Below are positions 25,370 through 36,632 of a stretch of DNA of 64,000 nt, piece after piece. A model generated the notes under the pieces. It searched no databases and was not told the origin of the DNA. It saw nothing but the letters and a program-made list of their open reading frames with translations. The position numbers and the translations under genes are program-made. This DNA is from Lycorma delicatula (taxonomy: Eukaryota; Arthropoda; Insecta; Hemiptera; Fulgoridae), in the NCBI RefSeq assembly GCF_047948215.1, contig NC_134455.1, positions 291,549,647-291,613,646 on the forward strand. Reading direction: 5' to 3'. Position 1 is the stretch's first letter. Every line of letters begins with the position of its first letter.

Positions 25370-27604
25370 GGATTAAATGTGAATTCCTTATTAAATGTTT
25401 GCAAACAACATTGATTAGAAATACTTGTAGGCAAAAATCAGTTCCAAATTTTATCAGTACAAGAAACCAAGTTTTTATATAAAAATGTAACAGATACAAA
25501 AATTATAGAATTTTTAAGAGTAAACTTGCAATCAAAATTGTGAAAAGTGTGCCAGTATTAGGTACTGCTTTTTATGTAAACAAGAAAACATTAGATAATG
25601 TAATAGAATTTAAATCCAGTTTCGAAAGGCTGTCTCTTCTTACAATTAAATATAAAAATAAAAATTGTTTTTACATTTAATACACCCTCATCAGCTGCTA
25701 CGCTCCCATAAATAAAGAGAATATAAGAAGTCCACAAAAGTAGAAGAATTCTGGGATCTTTTGAAGAAAAAATGTCTGAAACTCCGAAGTAAAATTTTAA
25801 AATACTCTTGGGCGATTTCAGTGCACAAATAGGCAGAAAGAAATTTTACAAATATAGTTGGTGAATATCCAGGATATAATAGATTTTTAAAAAATGGTAT
25901 AGGTTTAACTAATTTTTGTAAAGTTTTTCAGCTTAATATGATGGAAAAATTCTTTAAAAAACTTTCAAGGAAAGCTGAAACATAGATATCGCCAAATCTA
26001 GGTTAGGAGAATTTCAGATGGATCATGTAGCTATCTCCTAAAGAAATATTGAAGGGATTAAAATGTTCTAATAATAAGATGTAGAGATTTTGATGCTGAT
26101 CATTCACCTTTCTAAAATTAAAATTAAATTTTTACCATCTAAAATTACAAAAAAAAAACCCACCGAAATTAGTTAGATATAAAGCAGAGAGAATTACTGT
26201 AACGAAGAATGCAATAGAAAATTTTCAAGAAGAAATAAAAATATCTAAAAAATTGAAAGGCAAGAACTGTCTAGAAAAATAAACAGCGCTGCTAAAAAGA
26301 TTTTGGTTTAGTAAAGATCAAATAGAAAGTATAGTGAAATGAAAAATGTGAAGCTACATTACCAGAAACATTCGAAAAATGGAAATCTTCTGGAAAGAAA
26401 GAACATTATAAACCAGTACAAACAACAAAGAAAAGAAACAGCAAGGCTTATAAGAGGAACAAAGAGAGCTGTCGAAAAATCTCAGCTTGTGTGAATGCAG
26501 GAAAACTTTGCTAAACACAACTCTATAGAGTTCTGTCATACATTCAAGTACAAAGTATAAGGACACCAAGCACCTAGTGTTTCTTTTAAAAAGGAGAATT
26601 GTAAAATGCGAGTAAGTAATTCAGAAAACTGTGAAATTGTTGCAGAATATTTTGTAAATTTTTAAATAGTCCAAGATCAATTGATGATTTAGAATTTTTA
26701 AATATTATTGAAAACTTAGAAGATGATTTACCGCCTACCTCTGAAGAATGTAATTTAAACATTGTAAAATAGAAAATCTAGAGGGAAGGACTCCATATCA
26801 GCTGAAATTTTGAAATGGTTGGAATCAAAAATCATAGGAGATTTAAAAATACTTTTTGAAGAAACACGGAAAACAAAAAGACCCCAGAAGATCGGAAATA
26901 CACACATCTAATATATATACATCCGTTCTACAATGAAAGATAACAAAATGTTAATAACTACAGAGGGATCTCACTTACCTACCAGTTACCTACAAAGTAT
27001 TTTCTAAACTTTTATTTTACAAAGTTGAAGAAACCTTAGAAAAAGAAATAAGTGAATTTCAGGGTGGAATCAGTCTCATAGAAAAGGTTAAGAAATCAAA
27101 TATCTAGGCGAGACCATTCAAGAAAATAGATTTGAGGAATGTACCATAGATGATAAAGTTTATAGAATGCAAAGAGCGTATGCTCTGACGTTTAATCTGT
27201 AAAAAAATGCTTATCAAAAATGTAAAAATAACACATTATAACAATGAAATTAATACAGAACGTTGATATTCTTGTGAATGCCTACCACTTAAATATAAGT
27301 TAGATAAATTATAACTGCTAGAGAGAAGAATTATTAGGAAAATGTTGGGTCCACTAAAAACCAACGAAGGCTGGAAAATAAGAAGTAATGGTGAAGTATA
27401 AAAATACTTAGAAATAATCTCTGAAACAATGACAAGAAGAAAATTAATTTTCTTTTGGCACTTATACAGAATGAATAGCAATAAGTTAGCGGAACAAATT
27501 TTCAAATTACCTTGGGAAAAATAGTAAACAACAAGCTGGATCTAAGAAATCAAAAAAATATTTAAACATAAAATAGGATGAAATAACAGCAAAAAAAAAA
27601 AAAA
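25370..27604 (+). pseudogene. RTE-like LINE with internal deletion of the RT core
   Basis: Plus-strand order across frameshifts: endonuclease 'VLGTAFYVNKKTLDNVIEFK', 'SSFERLSLLTIKYKN', a 'KILLGDFSAQIGR' block near 25803-25840, 'LGEFQMDHVAIS' and 'CRDFDADHSPF' (near 26080-26114). Then the RT start 'GKDSISAEILKWLESKIIGD', 'NYRGISL'-like and 'EISEFQGGI' blocks. Near 27075 the sequence jumps to 'IKYLGETIQENRFEECTIDD', followed by 'LERRIIRKMLGPLKTNEGW', 'RRKLIFFWHLYRMNSNKLAE' and an A-run at 27588-27604. The jump removes the RT palm, including the catalytic Asp pair. Many stops add to the decay. Confidence 0.65.
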
Positions 27605-28622
27605 TTAGGTAGGAATAATTCACTGGACTTAATAAATTTAATACAATTTGCCCCACTTTTTTAAGGTGTTATGGACTTTATTTCATTTGGTTAAATATTA
27701 TAAATATATATTTACTTAAAAAATCATTTTTTTTTATAAAAATCTACAAATATGAAGAAATTTTTTTTTTCTACAATGCATAACAGTTTTATTTTATAAC
27801 ACACTTTTTTTTTAAATGATTCAGTTTTTTATCACTTTAAAAACGTACTTACTTTGTAATTACAATAAATAGTTTATTTTTAAGTGATTTCAAAGCAAAA
27901 AATTTAGGTTATCTTTTAAAAACATTAAACTTATGTGTTGGTTGTTAGGTTATATATAATTAAAAGCGATAACTTTTTATTAGTATCCAAATATCTACAT
28001 GAGCATCTATCCGCTAGATTATTATCATTTAAAAGGATTTTAAAAATTACTTGGGTAATTTTTTATATAATGATATTAATAATAATAATCGTTATAATTC
28101 GACATACATTTGTATTTAAAATGTGTTTTAGTTTCAGTTTATAATTTAAAGAACGCTTTTATTTTTTCATTACATCACATTCGTATTGTTATTACGGAGA
28201 CTTTTTATATTTTAATCGCGTGTTTAATAATTACACTTTCGAAAAAATAGATACATGCAAACGATTTTGTCAGATTGTATTTAGATGGTGGCCTTTATGG
28301 TTTTAAAAAGTGTTCTAAATAAATATAATAAAATAGAGGTTATTTATAATTTTCTTTTTATATAGAACAAGAAGAGAATTAAAGTATTATTTCTTTAAAA
28401 CATAAATTTTGAAGTTTGAAAACATGCAAAATTAGTTTCAAAGCAAAATTAAAATATTAAAAATATATATTAAAATTTTTTCCTAAAAAAATTAATTTAT
28501 TAACATTTTTAAAACACAATAATTGTACATGGATTTCAGATGGTAATCAAGAATAATCAATAAATATTCGTGGGTTGTTAAATTCATATTCTTGGTATTT
28601 GGTGTGTTTCTTTTAAATTCAG
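27605..28622. other. AT-rich sequence, probable intron
   Basis: No motif recognised. The 3' end (28600-28622) has a pyrimidine-biased run ending in AG before the candidate exon. Confidence 0.45.
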
Positions 28623-28724
28623 GGAATTCTATTAACACCGCAGACTTTGGCACAATCAAGACGTTGTAGATTGAGAAGAGCATTTACAGATGCTACAAGT
28701 GAAACCGTCACCTACGTCAAAACG
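28623..28724 (+). CDS. Candidate internal exon of an unidentified host gene
   Basis: The 102-nt block is preceded by 'tttcttttaaattcag' (acceptor) and followed by 'gtaatt' (donor). It is open in one frame for exactly 34 codons in phase 0, and its GC content is clearly higher than in the flanks. It would read 'GILLTPQTLAQSRRCRLRRA' then 'FTDATSETVTYVKT'. I do not recognise the protein. The basic cluster RRCRLRR followed by a Ser/Thr-rich stretch is all that can be described. It does not match any repeat seen in the window. The splice sites are plausible but not strong, and one exon of this size could arise by chance, so the call is moderate. Confidence 0.4.
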
Positions 28725-28861
28725 GTAATTTTTTAGAAAAATATTATTTTTAATTTTATTAATAATTTTAGTATATTATTAATAATATATTTCAGTATAA
28801 CTGATAAATATATCGATAGTAATTATTTGTTTATTAAAGAAGAATAACATCTATCTATTTT

Positions 28862-29745
28862 AGATTTTTTTTATACATCTGTAGTTTTCCCGCTCACCCG
28901 GAGCTGGACACCCAATTAAGCATAAACCCAGCTCCGGGGGTGCCTTCACCTCAAACAACCCCGGAAGAACGCAAGGCCCCGCCCAGGCAGCCAGGACTCG
29001 GTCTCTTTCCATACCATGCCTCAAATGAGGAGTTCCCAAAAGGAAACTTCCCACTGGAACTCCGATCTTGATGCCTCGCCTCTAGTGGGGAACCCCCAAA
29101 GGGATCCCCCACCGGGATTACGGTCTTATATTCCCCCCCAATGTCATCGTAAAGGAGTCTCCATCCGATATTTGAATGTGGAAGACCGAAGCCTCCCATC
29201 CTCCCGGGTGGTGCTGTCCCTCGAAGACATCTTGACGTTGCAGTGAAGCAGATGGACCCGGGACCCGTCTTGTATCCTCGACCTCTCGGCGCATGACCAT
29301 ACAACTTACAGGCTGTACATCGGGGCTTCTGCTTACAATCTTTACATATATGGTAGACCTTACCACACGTAAAACAATGGTCACTTCTATCTGCGCCATT
29401 ACAGAACTTCGCCCTGTGGCCTGGACTCCAGCATCTAAAGCGAAGATAGTCTGAGTCACGCCGCGTCACCCGACAGGCCACCCACCTGGGTGGGTGGCCT
29501 GTCGGGTGACGCGGCGTGGACGACCAAAGCAAACACGCCCATAAGACAGCTTTTTTCCGCAAGGAGAGACGGCACTTGCGTCAAGCCGTAAGCCGTCGCA
29601 TTGATAAAACATCTACACTGACCGACTCACCAGTTATTTTACAAATTTCCCTGAGAAACTCATCCTGCGTAGTGAGAGCATCCACGTCCTTAACAACGAC
29701 GTGGTCCCTCCTACCACCCCTTCCTGCCAGCTGTAATCTACTTTA
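28862..29745 (-). pseudogene. R1-like LINE: ORF1 (gag) zinc-knuckle fragment fused to 3' tail
   Basis: On the minus strand, 29745-29520 gives 'DHVVVKDVDALTTQDEFLRE' and related gag sequence. Then come 'WVACRVTRRDSDYLRFRCWS' and 'PGHRAKFC', a complete knuckle 'CFTCGKVYHICKDC' (C-x2-C-x4-H-x4-C) and a partial third, 'CTACKLYGH'. The first knuckle has lost its first Cys and the third its last. Downstream (29110-28870) the sequence turns directly into the GC-rich 3' tail shared with 7286-7595 and 57069, ending in a T-run on the + strand near 28862-28871. No ORF2 lies between, so the copy is internally deleted or recombined. The open minus frame at 29562-28951 runs through the 3' tail only by chance. 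Confidence 0.65.
29457..29518. repeat. Perfect 30-bp inverted duplication inside gag
   Basis: The 30-bp arms at 29457-29486 and 29489-29518 are exact reverse complements with a 2-nt loop. The left arm carries the gag coding words for WVACRVTRR on the minus strand. The right arm is an inverted copy of it and replaces the expected coding sequence. Confidence 0.9.
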
Positions 29746-30358
29746 GATTAGAACAGGTTTTTTCACATGCAATTTTTATTAAAACTCTCGTTCAACAAGT
29801 TTCCTAAAAACCTTTAAGAATATTGAAATAATTCACTGTTTATGTATTCTGGATTTTTTTTAATTTATGATCGTTATAGAAAAGTTATTGTTCTTCCCTT
29901 TCTTGTTTGAATGATGGGTTTTAATTTCTAAAACACATAACAAAGTAATTTTTAAAAAAATAAAACATTTTAATATTAATTTTTTTATATTCAGTAATAA
30001 TCGAAGATAGAATTATACAGTTGATTACACTACCACCTCGTAAATTTCTTAAATTTTGTTTCAATTTTTTATTTTTAACGATAATTTCAATTTGCTAATT
30101 CATTCATTACTAAGTTTATTTTGATATACATCCTACTCTATTTTGACAATTTGTGTAACCCGGCATAGGAATTAAACAAGCGTCTAAATAATTACTTATA
30201 TCAGACCAAATCATGGTGACATCATCTTTGAATATAACCTAATCATGTTTCAGGAACTTCAATATAACACATAAAAATTATTTAAAATGGTATCTTCGGT
30301 TATATTTGAATTAGATAATATGGTTCATTGTTATTTTGTATCCTTTTTTGTCATCATA
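29746..30358. other. AT-rich spacer without recognisable gene
   Basis: Nothing identifiable by eye. Confidence 0.5.
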
Positions 30359-31075
30359 TTTTTTTTTTTTTTGGCGCACAAAGAGACATCGTTATCAGCG
30401 CCCAGACAAAAAATTACAGGAGTAAATAATTAAAAATTAAAATTTACCTTAAAAATCAGACAGATCTAAAACGCCTGTGAGGTATGCTAAATGCGAAATA
30501 AAATTAAAATAAAGACAATATTAACATTATTAAAAGCGCATAAACGGCATACATGGGTGAGCATAGAAACAATCAAATTTGCAAATATTTGATGATTATC
30601 TTTAGCGTTTAATTATTTAAGGCACGGCCTTAAGAAACAAAAATTCATTGAATAAAATCACCGTATTGTTCCCTAATATATATTACGGATGTTATCCCCT
30701 AATTTATATTTTCGATGCAAAGCCGCATAACAGATACAATCCATAAGTATGTGGTGTGCGACGGTACACCACGTACAGATGGCAGTCGCAGAACAACAAC
30801 ACAACACAAACAGGTGCATCTGTCCGAGACACGAGTAAGTCTAGAGTGCCCTATTCGCAAAAGACGAAAATAATAACCTCCTCTCGACAGCAACTCTTGA
30901 ATGAAGAGCCCCACGGCGATACAGTATTCTTAACTAGAAGAAGTTTATTGTCGATAGTAGCATTCCATTCATTTTTCCACTCATCACGTGCCAATCTCTT
31001 TAGAAAACATACAAGATCGACAGAAACAACGCGATTAGAGAAAAGAGGTTGCTGACAAACCTCTTTTCCCGCACT
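30359..31075 (-). mobile_element. 5'-truncated I-like LINE: ORF2 C-terminus and 3' UTR with poly(A)
   Basis: Minus strand from 31075: 'FLKRLARDEWKNEWNATIDN', 'KLLLVKNTVSPWGSSFK', 'LRIGHSRLTRVSDR' and, in another frame, 'SRTDAPVCVVLLFCDCHLYV'. This is the region between RNase H and the terminal finger of I-type ORF2, comparable to 'RLRIGHTRLTNLYLL' in the full-length element at 45921. The 3' UTR ends 'gcgctgataacgatgtctct' 'ttgtgcgcc' followed by an A-run (T-run 30359-30372 on +). atcata at 30353-30358 and 31076-31081 is a possible short target duplication. Frameshifts are present. Confidence 0.65.
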
Positions 31076-31081
31076 ATCATA

Positions 31082-33205
31082 CAAAAAAAGTTAAATTCTG
31101 TTCTATACTTACATAATTTATAAAATCATTAAATTATTTTTTTTTGTACTTCTTGTAATCAATCTATAAAACTAAAATTATTAGGGAAATTTACTTAGGT
31201 AACTACTTGTTCCAAGTGATTAATATTCTTAAGAGTCAAGAGAAATTGGGCCGTAAAAAAAGTATGACGCAAAATTAACATACTATCTTATTACCGTGGT
31301 TTCACAACATAAATTGGATAATCACTATTGTTATCTATAATTAAAAACAATCAAACAATATTTTCTACAGTAAAGATAAATTCACCCATTTATCACCGTA
31401 AATAGAATAATGTGCATTATTGAAAATAATTAAAAAATAACTATACTATCAAATATTGTTAAATACTTTTAAATGTATTTAAAATATGCCATAAGTAGGA
31501 TTTTAAATTCTTATTTTTTTTTTTAGTATTACAGAAAATTTATTATAATAAATATTATTAAGTAACGTAGACATTAAGCAACTTAACAAATACTTTTAAA
31601 TTAGCTAAAAACTACTTAAGGGTGAACAAAAATAAATAATGATAAATCCTTTTTGTCAGTACATTTTTTTAGTTGTAATTCATGCCATGTATATACATGG
31701 ATCTTTCACAACTTGCAAATGTACAACCAGTTATCAGACTTCTTACTTTGTAAACGGAATAAATCACATTAGAGTTAATACACTTTTTCTTTAATCGACA
31801 TGTAGACTGTCAGAATTGGTTGTAATTCAGTCTCTTATTTTTTATTTTTTTATTTCTTGTTTCTAAACTTTTTAAAACATTAAAACTAATTTCATTAAAA
31901 TTACTCTTCAACAGTGCCAGATAGCCTAGTTTATATTTTCTGTTTGATCATTTTCCATTAGTCGTACAGATATTGTAAGTCATATTTGCTATCATTATTT
32001 TACAAACTTACAACAAATTATTGTTTCATATATTTAAGTATAGCTTAAGAAAACGATGCAATACATAGCGCATATTTTTTGTTTTCCATACTGAGACGGT
32101 AGGGTAGTATTTTAGAATACGTATAACGATACTGTTAATAAATATATTATTAATTTCGTCCAAAATTTAAAATCTCTCAATCGATGATATTTTTTTGCTG
32201 CAATTATCATTATAATATGTGATAATATTTGTTAATTATAATATTACATATTATATTATATTAATTATAATATGTATATTATAATATTTGTTATTATCCA
32301 TTAGGCAACATTTGCGTAGAAATTTAACTAAACCGTTTACTTAAATTATAACTCCCGGGAATTTGCTTTTTTCTATGTTTGCTTCAATACTTTATTTTAT
32401 TTTTCTTTGAAAAGTATAATCAATTTTGAACTATTTTATTATTATTTTTTGAATTTCCGCCATAGTATCTCAATTATTTTTTTTCTATTTAAATTACTTT
32501 GATGAATTTTGATAAGTACATCCACCATCCTGCATGGAAAGATAATTCTCCATGCAGGAATGTTTTCTCGATGAGAAATAAATTCTCACCAGTCAGAAAT
32601 AATATAAAAGTTAAAAATTATTGATAAATGTTTATTTTCAACGATTTCAATCTTCAAGCTTAATAAAATTCAACAAAATAGAAAAATTAATCGGCAACTT
32701 ACCATCCTTATTCATTGTTAAGATGCAGCAACAAATTTTAAAAGTTTTTTAAAAATAAAAATGTAGTTTTCATCTAAGCATTTTTTAAGTAATACATACT
32801 CAATATAAGATGCATAATTTAGCAGTCATTAACTTAATCGTTGTATGTATGTGAATGTGTGCGCGCCCACTCGAGTTTATATTGAAATATATGAAAGAAA
32901 TATAGAAACTCTCGGTGTTTTTCCGACCAACAATTCTTTTTGCAGTTAAAATGGAAACAACAAATAATAATTTCAGTATCACAGACTTCTTTTTAATTTT
33001 TTGTTAGTTTTAATTACCAAGGAGTTTAGTAAAATTGTAGTTGATCGTTACAATATAAAAGTAACATGCATCAAAACATTTTAAGTTTTCTTTCTCTTTA
33101 GACGTTAAACAAATATGACTAGAATCTCTTTATAAATAAAGCCTCTTAATAAAATCTGTAATTTTAATAAATAATTGAAACGTTTATCATTAGGAATGAG
33201 TTTAT

Positions 33206-33242
<37 letters not shown>

Positions 33243-34807
33243 TTTTTAACAAACTTATCACGTTTAATTCTATCAATTGATAATAAATTTTCCAGTGTTG
33301 ATCTATCAATTACTGCAATTAGTTAAAGTGAAGTGATTTTTATGAAATTCTTAAATTTTATTGAGGTAGACCTCAGATAAATTAAAGCACTATATTGCTT
33401 ACGTCATAGTTTATTGAAAAATATTTTCTAATAGTGTACACTCCTTAATTATTAGTGCCAAACCAGTAATCTCTATTAAAAATTAACATAATTTTCTAAA
33501 CATAATAACAAATTTTATTAACTGTCAGTTATAAACAAGCATTTCATAGTAAAACCTAATTAGGATTTTCACAATACATAAAGAATGGAATCGCTTGAAT
33601 GAAAAACGATATTGAATCGGGTCACATTTACATACACTCTAAATACATTACATTCCTTTTTGGGCAGTCGTGTGAAAATATGGCTCAGATAAAATTTTTC
33701 ATATATTTAAATAAGTACTTTCTTGAAGGGACTAATTAAGTACCAAAAAACATACTGTTTTATTGAAACTAGTTGAATTATTTTTTATTAATATGTAATA
33801 CTTATTTTGATATATCTTGTAATTCGTCGTTTAGTTCCCTAAGAATATTAGTATGTTAGCCCGATCTTTTGTAAATAACATGTTCAAAATAGAAAGTTCT
33901 TTCACTAAAGTTAAAAATCTATTTAACCATCTTTAATTTTACTTTAAAACATCATATTTTATAATAATAAGTAATAGTTATGACTTAAAAATTAATCACT
34001 TTATTGAACTGGTTGCAGTTCTCCAACAGCAATACTAAAACCAGACCGCTCCACTTCATGAGATAGCAGCCAAGGGAATGTATATCACAATGAAATATCG
34101 CATTACAATTTCTGTATTATTAAACAAGAGATCCTACATTACACGTGGCAGAACCTATATATCATTGAATTTGATTATTCATGATTCTAATATACCTTAC
34201 AGAGTGATAACCTCTTTCCTTTTAAAAATTCCATGAATTTGTTATTTTCATTTTAAATTGAAAACAGCATTTTAATAAAATAAGTAAATGATTACAATAG
34301 AAGAAATCACAAAAAGATAAATGAAATATTTTTACTAGAAAGTGATTGGGGATAAATTAAAATCTAATTTAACAGTTAAAGGGAGGTGAAATTTTGATAT
34401 TTTTAACAAATTTTGAGAACTAAGAAATAACTATTAAAAAAAAATTATAGAAATAGACAACCAGTTATAATAAATTAAATATGATATTTTTTTGCTTAAA
34501 AATTTAACTAAATTTTATTTGAAGGTAAAACCAAAATTCCTGAATTTATCTGCTTTTATTTTTTCATACAGTGATTGTGAACAAAATGTAATACGTAATT
34601 TAACAAAAAAGAAAACGCAATTTTTAAATGTTAATCACAAACGGTAATAACATAAATATTGTAAAGAGCTTGGATTTTAATCAAATTGATATCTCACAGT
34701 AACGTTTAAACCCAAATACTCGGGTTAAACTTTAAAATAGGAATGAGACTCGGTATTTGAAAAAACTGTGGTTAGTTTTCATATTCAATTGCACATAACT
34801 GTAATTT
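31082..34807. other. AT-rich sequence without recognisable gene
   Basis: No coding motif found. Contains a (TA)n tract near 33208-33238, TTATAATAT-rich sequence near 32205-32300 and a perfect 10-bp hairpin at 32529-32558 (cctgcatgga and its complement). Confidence 0.5.
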
Positions 34808-34956
34808 ATAACCCAATGATTCAGTGGTAAACCCTTCATCGCAAATCAACTGATTTCGAAGTCGAGATTTCTAGGGTTCAAATCGTAGTAAAGGCAGTTA
34901 CGGATTTGAATACTAGATCGTGGATACCTGTGTTTTTTGGTGATTTGCGTTCAATT

Positions 34957-35920
34957 TGTTTTTTTTTTTTTTACGTCACCCCTATACTGCATCTACAGTG
35001 GAGTACCTCTCAAAACGGCCCTCCCCACCTATGGGCTGTACGTCCGGCATAGCATGGCAGGTCAGGCCGCCGGTTGGATCTTTATTTTTATTCCTTCTTG
35101 TCTGCCTCTAACTGAGAGGACACGGAGGTAATTCCGGGCCAGGCTATGCCGTTCCCGGGGCCCCCGCCCAAGCAGCCGAGACTCGGTCTTAACTTGTTTG
35201 TTTGCCACTCTAATGGGGGAACCATTTGTGGCCCTCCCACAGGTTTGGTCTTTTATTTCCCTTACCCAAGGAACCATTCCACTTAGGCTCAGGAGTCCCA
35301 TAACTTCATCATCGCCGCCCACACGTGCACGCACGAACTAGCAACGGTTCCACGGCGGGCCTTCCCTGCCCTCTCGCTTCTTGGTCCTTCCTTTGCAGTA
35401 AAGCCTAAATAAAACTCCTTACTGTCTCTAATTCATCTTCCCCTTTAAGCATAGTTCGTATGATATTATCCACAGAACGCCTTCCTACTCTTGCATCACA
35501 ATTCTGTCTCTCCTGGATCCAATTGCTACAACTAAAGACAACGTGCTCGGCCGATTCTTCCTCGCTGCAATGCGGACATGCCGGATCCTCCACTCTGCTT
35601 CTTCGGTGCAAATACAGGCGGAAGCGATCGTGGCTGTTCAACTGGGTAAACCAAAGGTCCAGTTCCCCAAATTCCCTCTCGGCTCATGGTTTGATGTATC
35701 TAATGAGCCTTTGCTCTATTCCCTAATATGTTTAAACCCTATATGCTGCAAATTGCTGTATCGGGAGAACTTCGATGACGACAAAAAATGCCTCAGTCTG
35801 ATCTGTTCGTGTTGGCGACCTTCAACGCTATCTTCCTCTGCGTACTCTCCATCATACGCCTAATTCTATCAACAACAAGGGCACGGAACCAAACCGGAAC
35901 CCAAACGGGTACCAAACAGG
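34957..35920 (-). mobile_element. R1-like LINE, 5'-truncated, inserted in a SINE
   Basis: Minus-strand insertion with a poly(A) (T-run 34957-34972 on +) and a GC-rich 3' UTR (about 34973-35404). It carries the C-terminal end of ORF2. From 35860 it reads 'LKVANTNRSD' (family pattern LKVANTYRT), then, past frameshifts, 'NSHDRFRLYLHRRSRVEDPA' and 'CPHCSEEESAEHVVFSCSNW'. The last is a C-x2-C-...-H-x4-C finger typical of R1-clade ORF2 C-termini. The open frame stops at 35405. Confidence 0.7.
35405..35860 (-). pseudogene. R1-like ORF2 C-terminal zinc-finger remnant
   Basis: The intact final 78 codons (35641-35405) include 'DPACPHCSEEESAEHVVFSC', with all four metal ligands (Cys, Cys, His, Cys) present. 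It continues 'RVGRRSVDNIIRTMLKGEDE' and 'LETVRSFI' to the stop. Upstream of 35641 the frame is broken. In intact elements this domain belongs to the reverse transcriptase polypeptide and is thought to contact nucleic acid. Confidence 0.6.
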
Positions 35921-36467
35921 TTGGGTTTCAATTAACCACACATTTCAGGAACGATCGACCTGAGACTGTACAAGACTACACTTCATTTACATTCATACAT
36001 ATCATCCTCATTCATCTTCTGAAGTAATACCTTACGGTGGTTCCAGAGGCTAAACAGAAAAAGAATGAACTGTAATGTGTAAATTATTCTTATACTAAAT
36101 TTTAAAAGCAAAACCCTGCAATGATACGATAAATAATACAAGCCTGCAATTTTATTTAAATTGAAAACAAAATGACAGTTGTCAAATTACAATTTGACAA
36201 TTGATTTCCACTCATACTTTACGATACCTTAAGTTAAGTCATTATTTAGAAAATTACTTTCTTTTAAAATTTTAATTTAAGACTGTCAGATGTCGAAGAT
36301 CAAAATATAATTACCTCGATTGATGTTAATAATATAGATAGCATTTCATTTTATATAACGAACATGAAGGAACAAAAATAAAACACTATTTAATATCCCA
36401 GTTAATATTTTCATTCAAAACGATTATGTTATTGCAAATACATAATGAAGTTTGCACAAAGTACATT

Positions 36468-36632
36468 TTCCGACCTCCGTAGTGTGAGTGGTAGCGTCTC
36501 GCCTTTTATCCGAAGATCCCGAGTTCGAATCCCGGTTAGGCATGGCATTTTTCATAAGTTACAAAATTCCATTTCCATATCCCGCACACAAGTTTCAAGC
36601 TTACGTGGCGACATCAAGAAGAAAAAAAGAAA
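36468..36632 (+). mobile_element. tRNA-derived SINE (family 2), best copy
   Basis: Head 'cctccgtagtgtgagtggta' 'gcgtctcgcc' (A box), 'ttttatccgaagatc', then B box 'cgagttcgaatcccggttag' and 'gcatggcatttttcataagt'. The body 'aaaattccatttccatatcc' and 'cttacgtggcgacatcaaga' ends in an A-rich tail. The 5' and 3' ends of the tRNA-like part do not form an acceptor stem, so it is a SINE and not a tRNA gene. Confidence 0.7.

Larger units (their letters stand above)
34808..36065 (+). mobile_element. SINE family 1 copy, split by an R1-like LINE
   Basis: The left half (34808-34956) has the tRNA-like head 'gattcagtggtaaacccttc', a B-box-like 'agggttcaaatcgtagtaaa' and 'actagatcgtggatacctgt'. The right half (35921-36065) resumes with 'ttgggtttcaattaaccaca', 'catcctcattcatcttctga' and an A-rich end. 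Together they match the intact copies at 6423 and 58925. The halves overlap by a 12/13-nt target duplication (34945-34956 and 35921-35933, with mismatches). Confidence 0.7.

Noticed and set aside
36480..36542. tRNA-like sequence with good A and B boxes
   Set aside because: The ends do not pair into an acceptor stem and the sequence continues into a body shared with other copies, so it is a SINE head.
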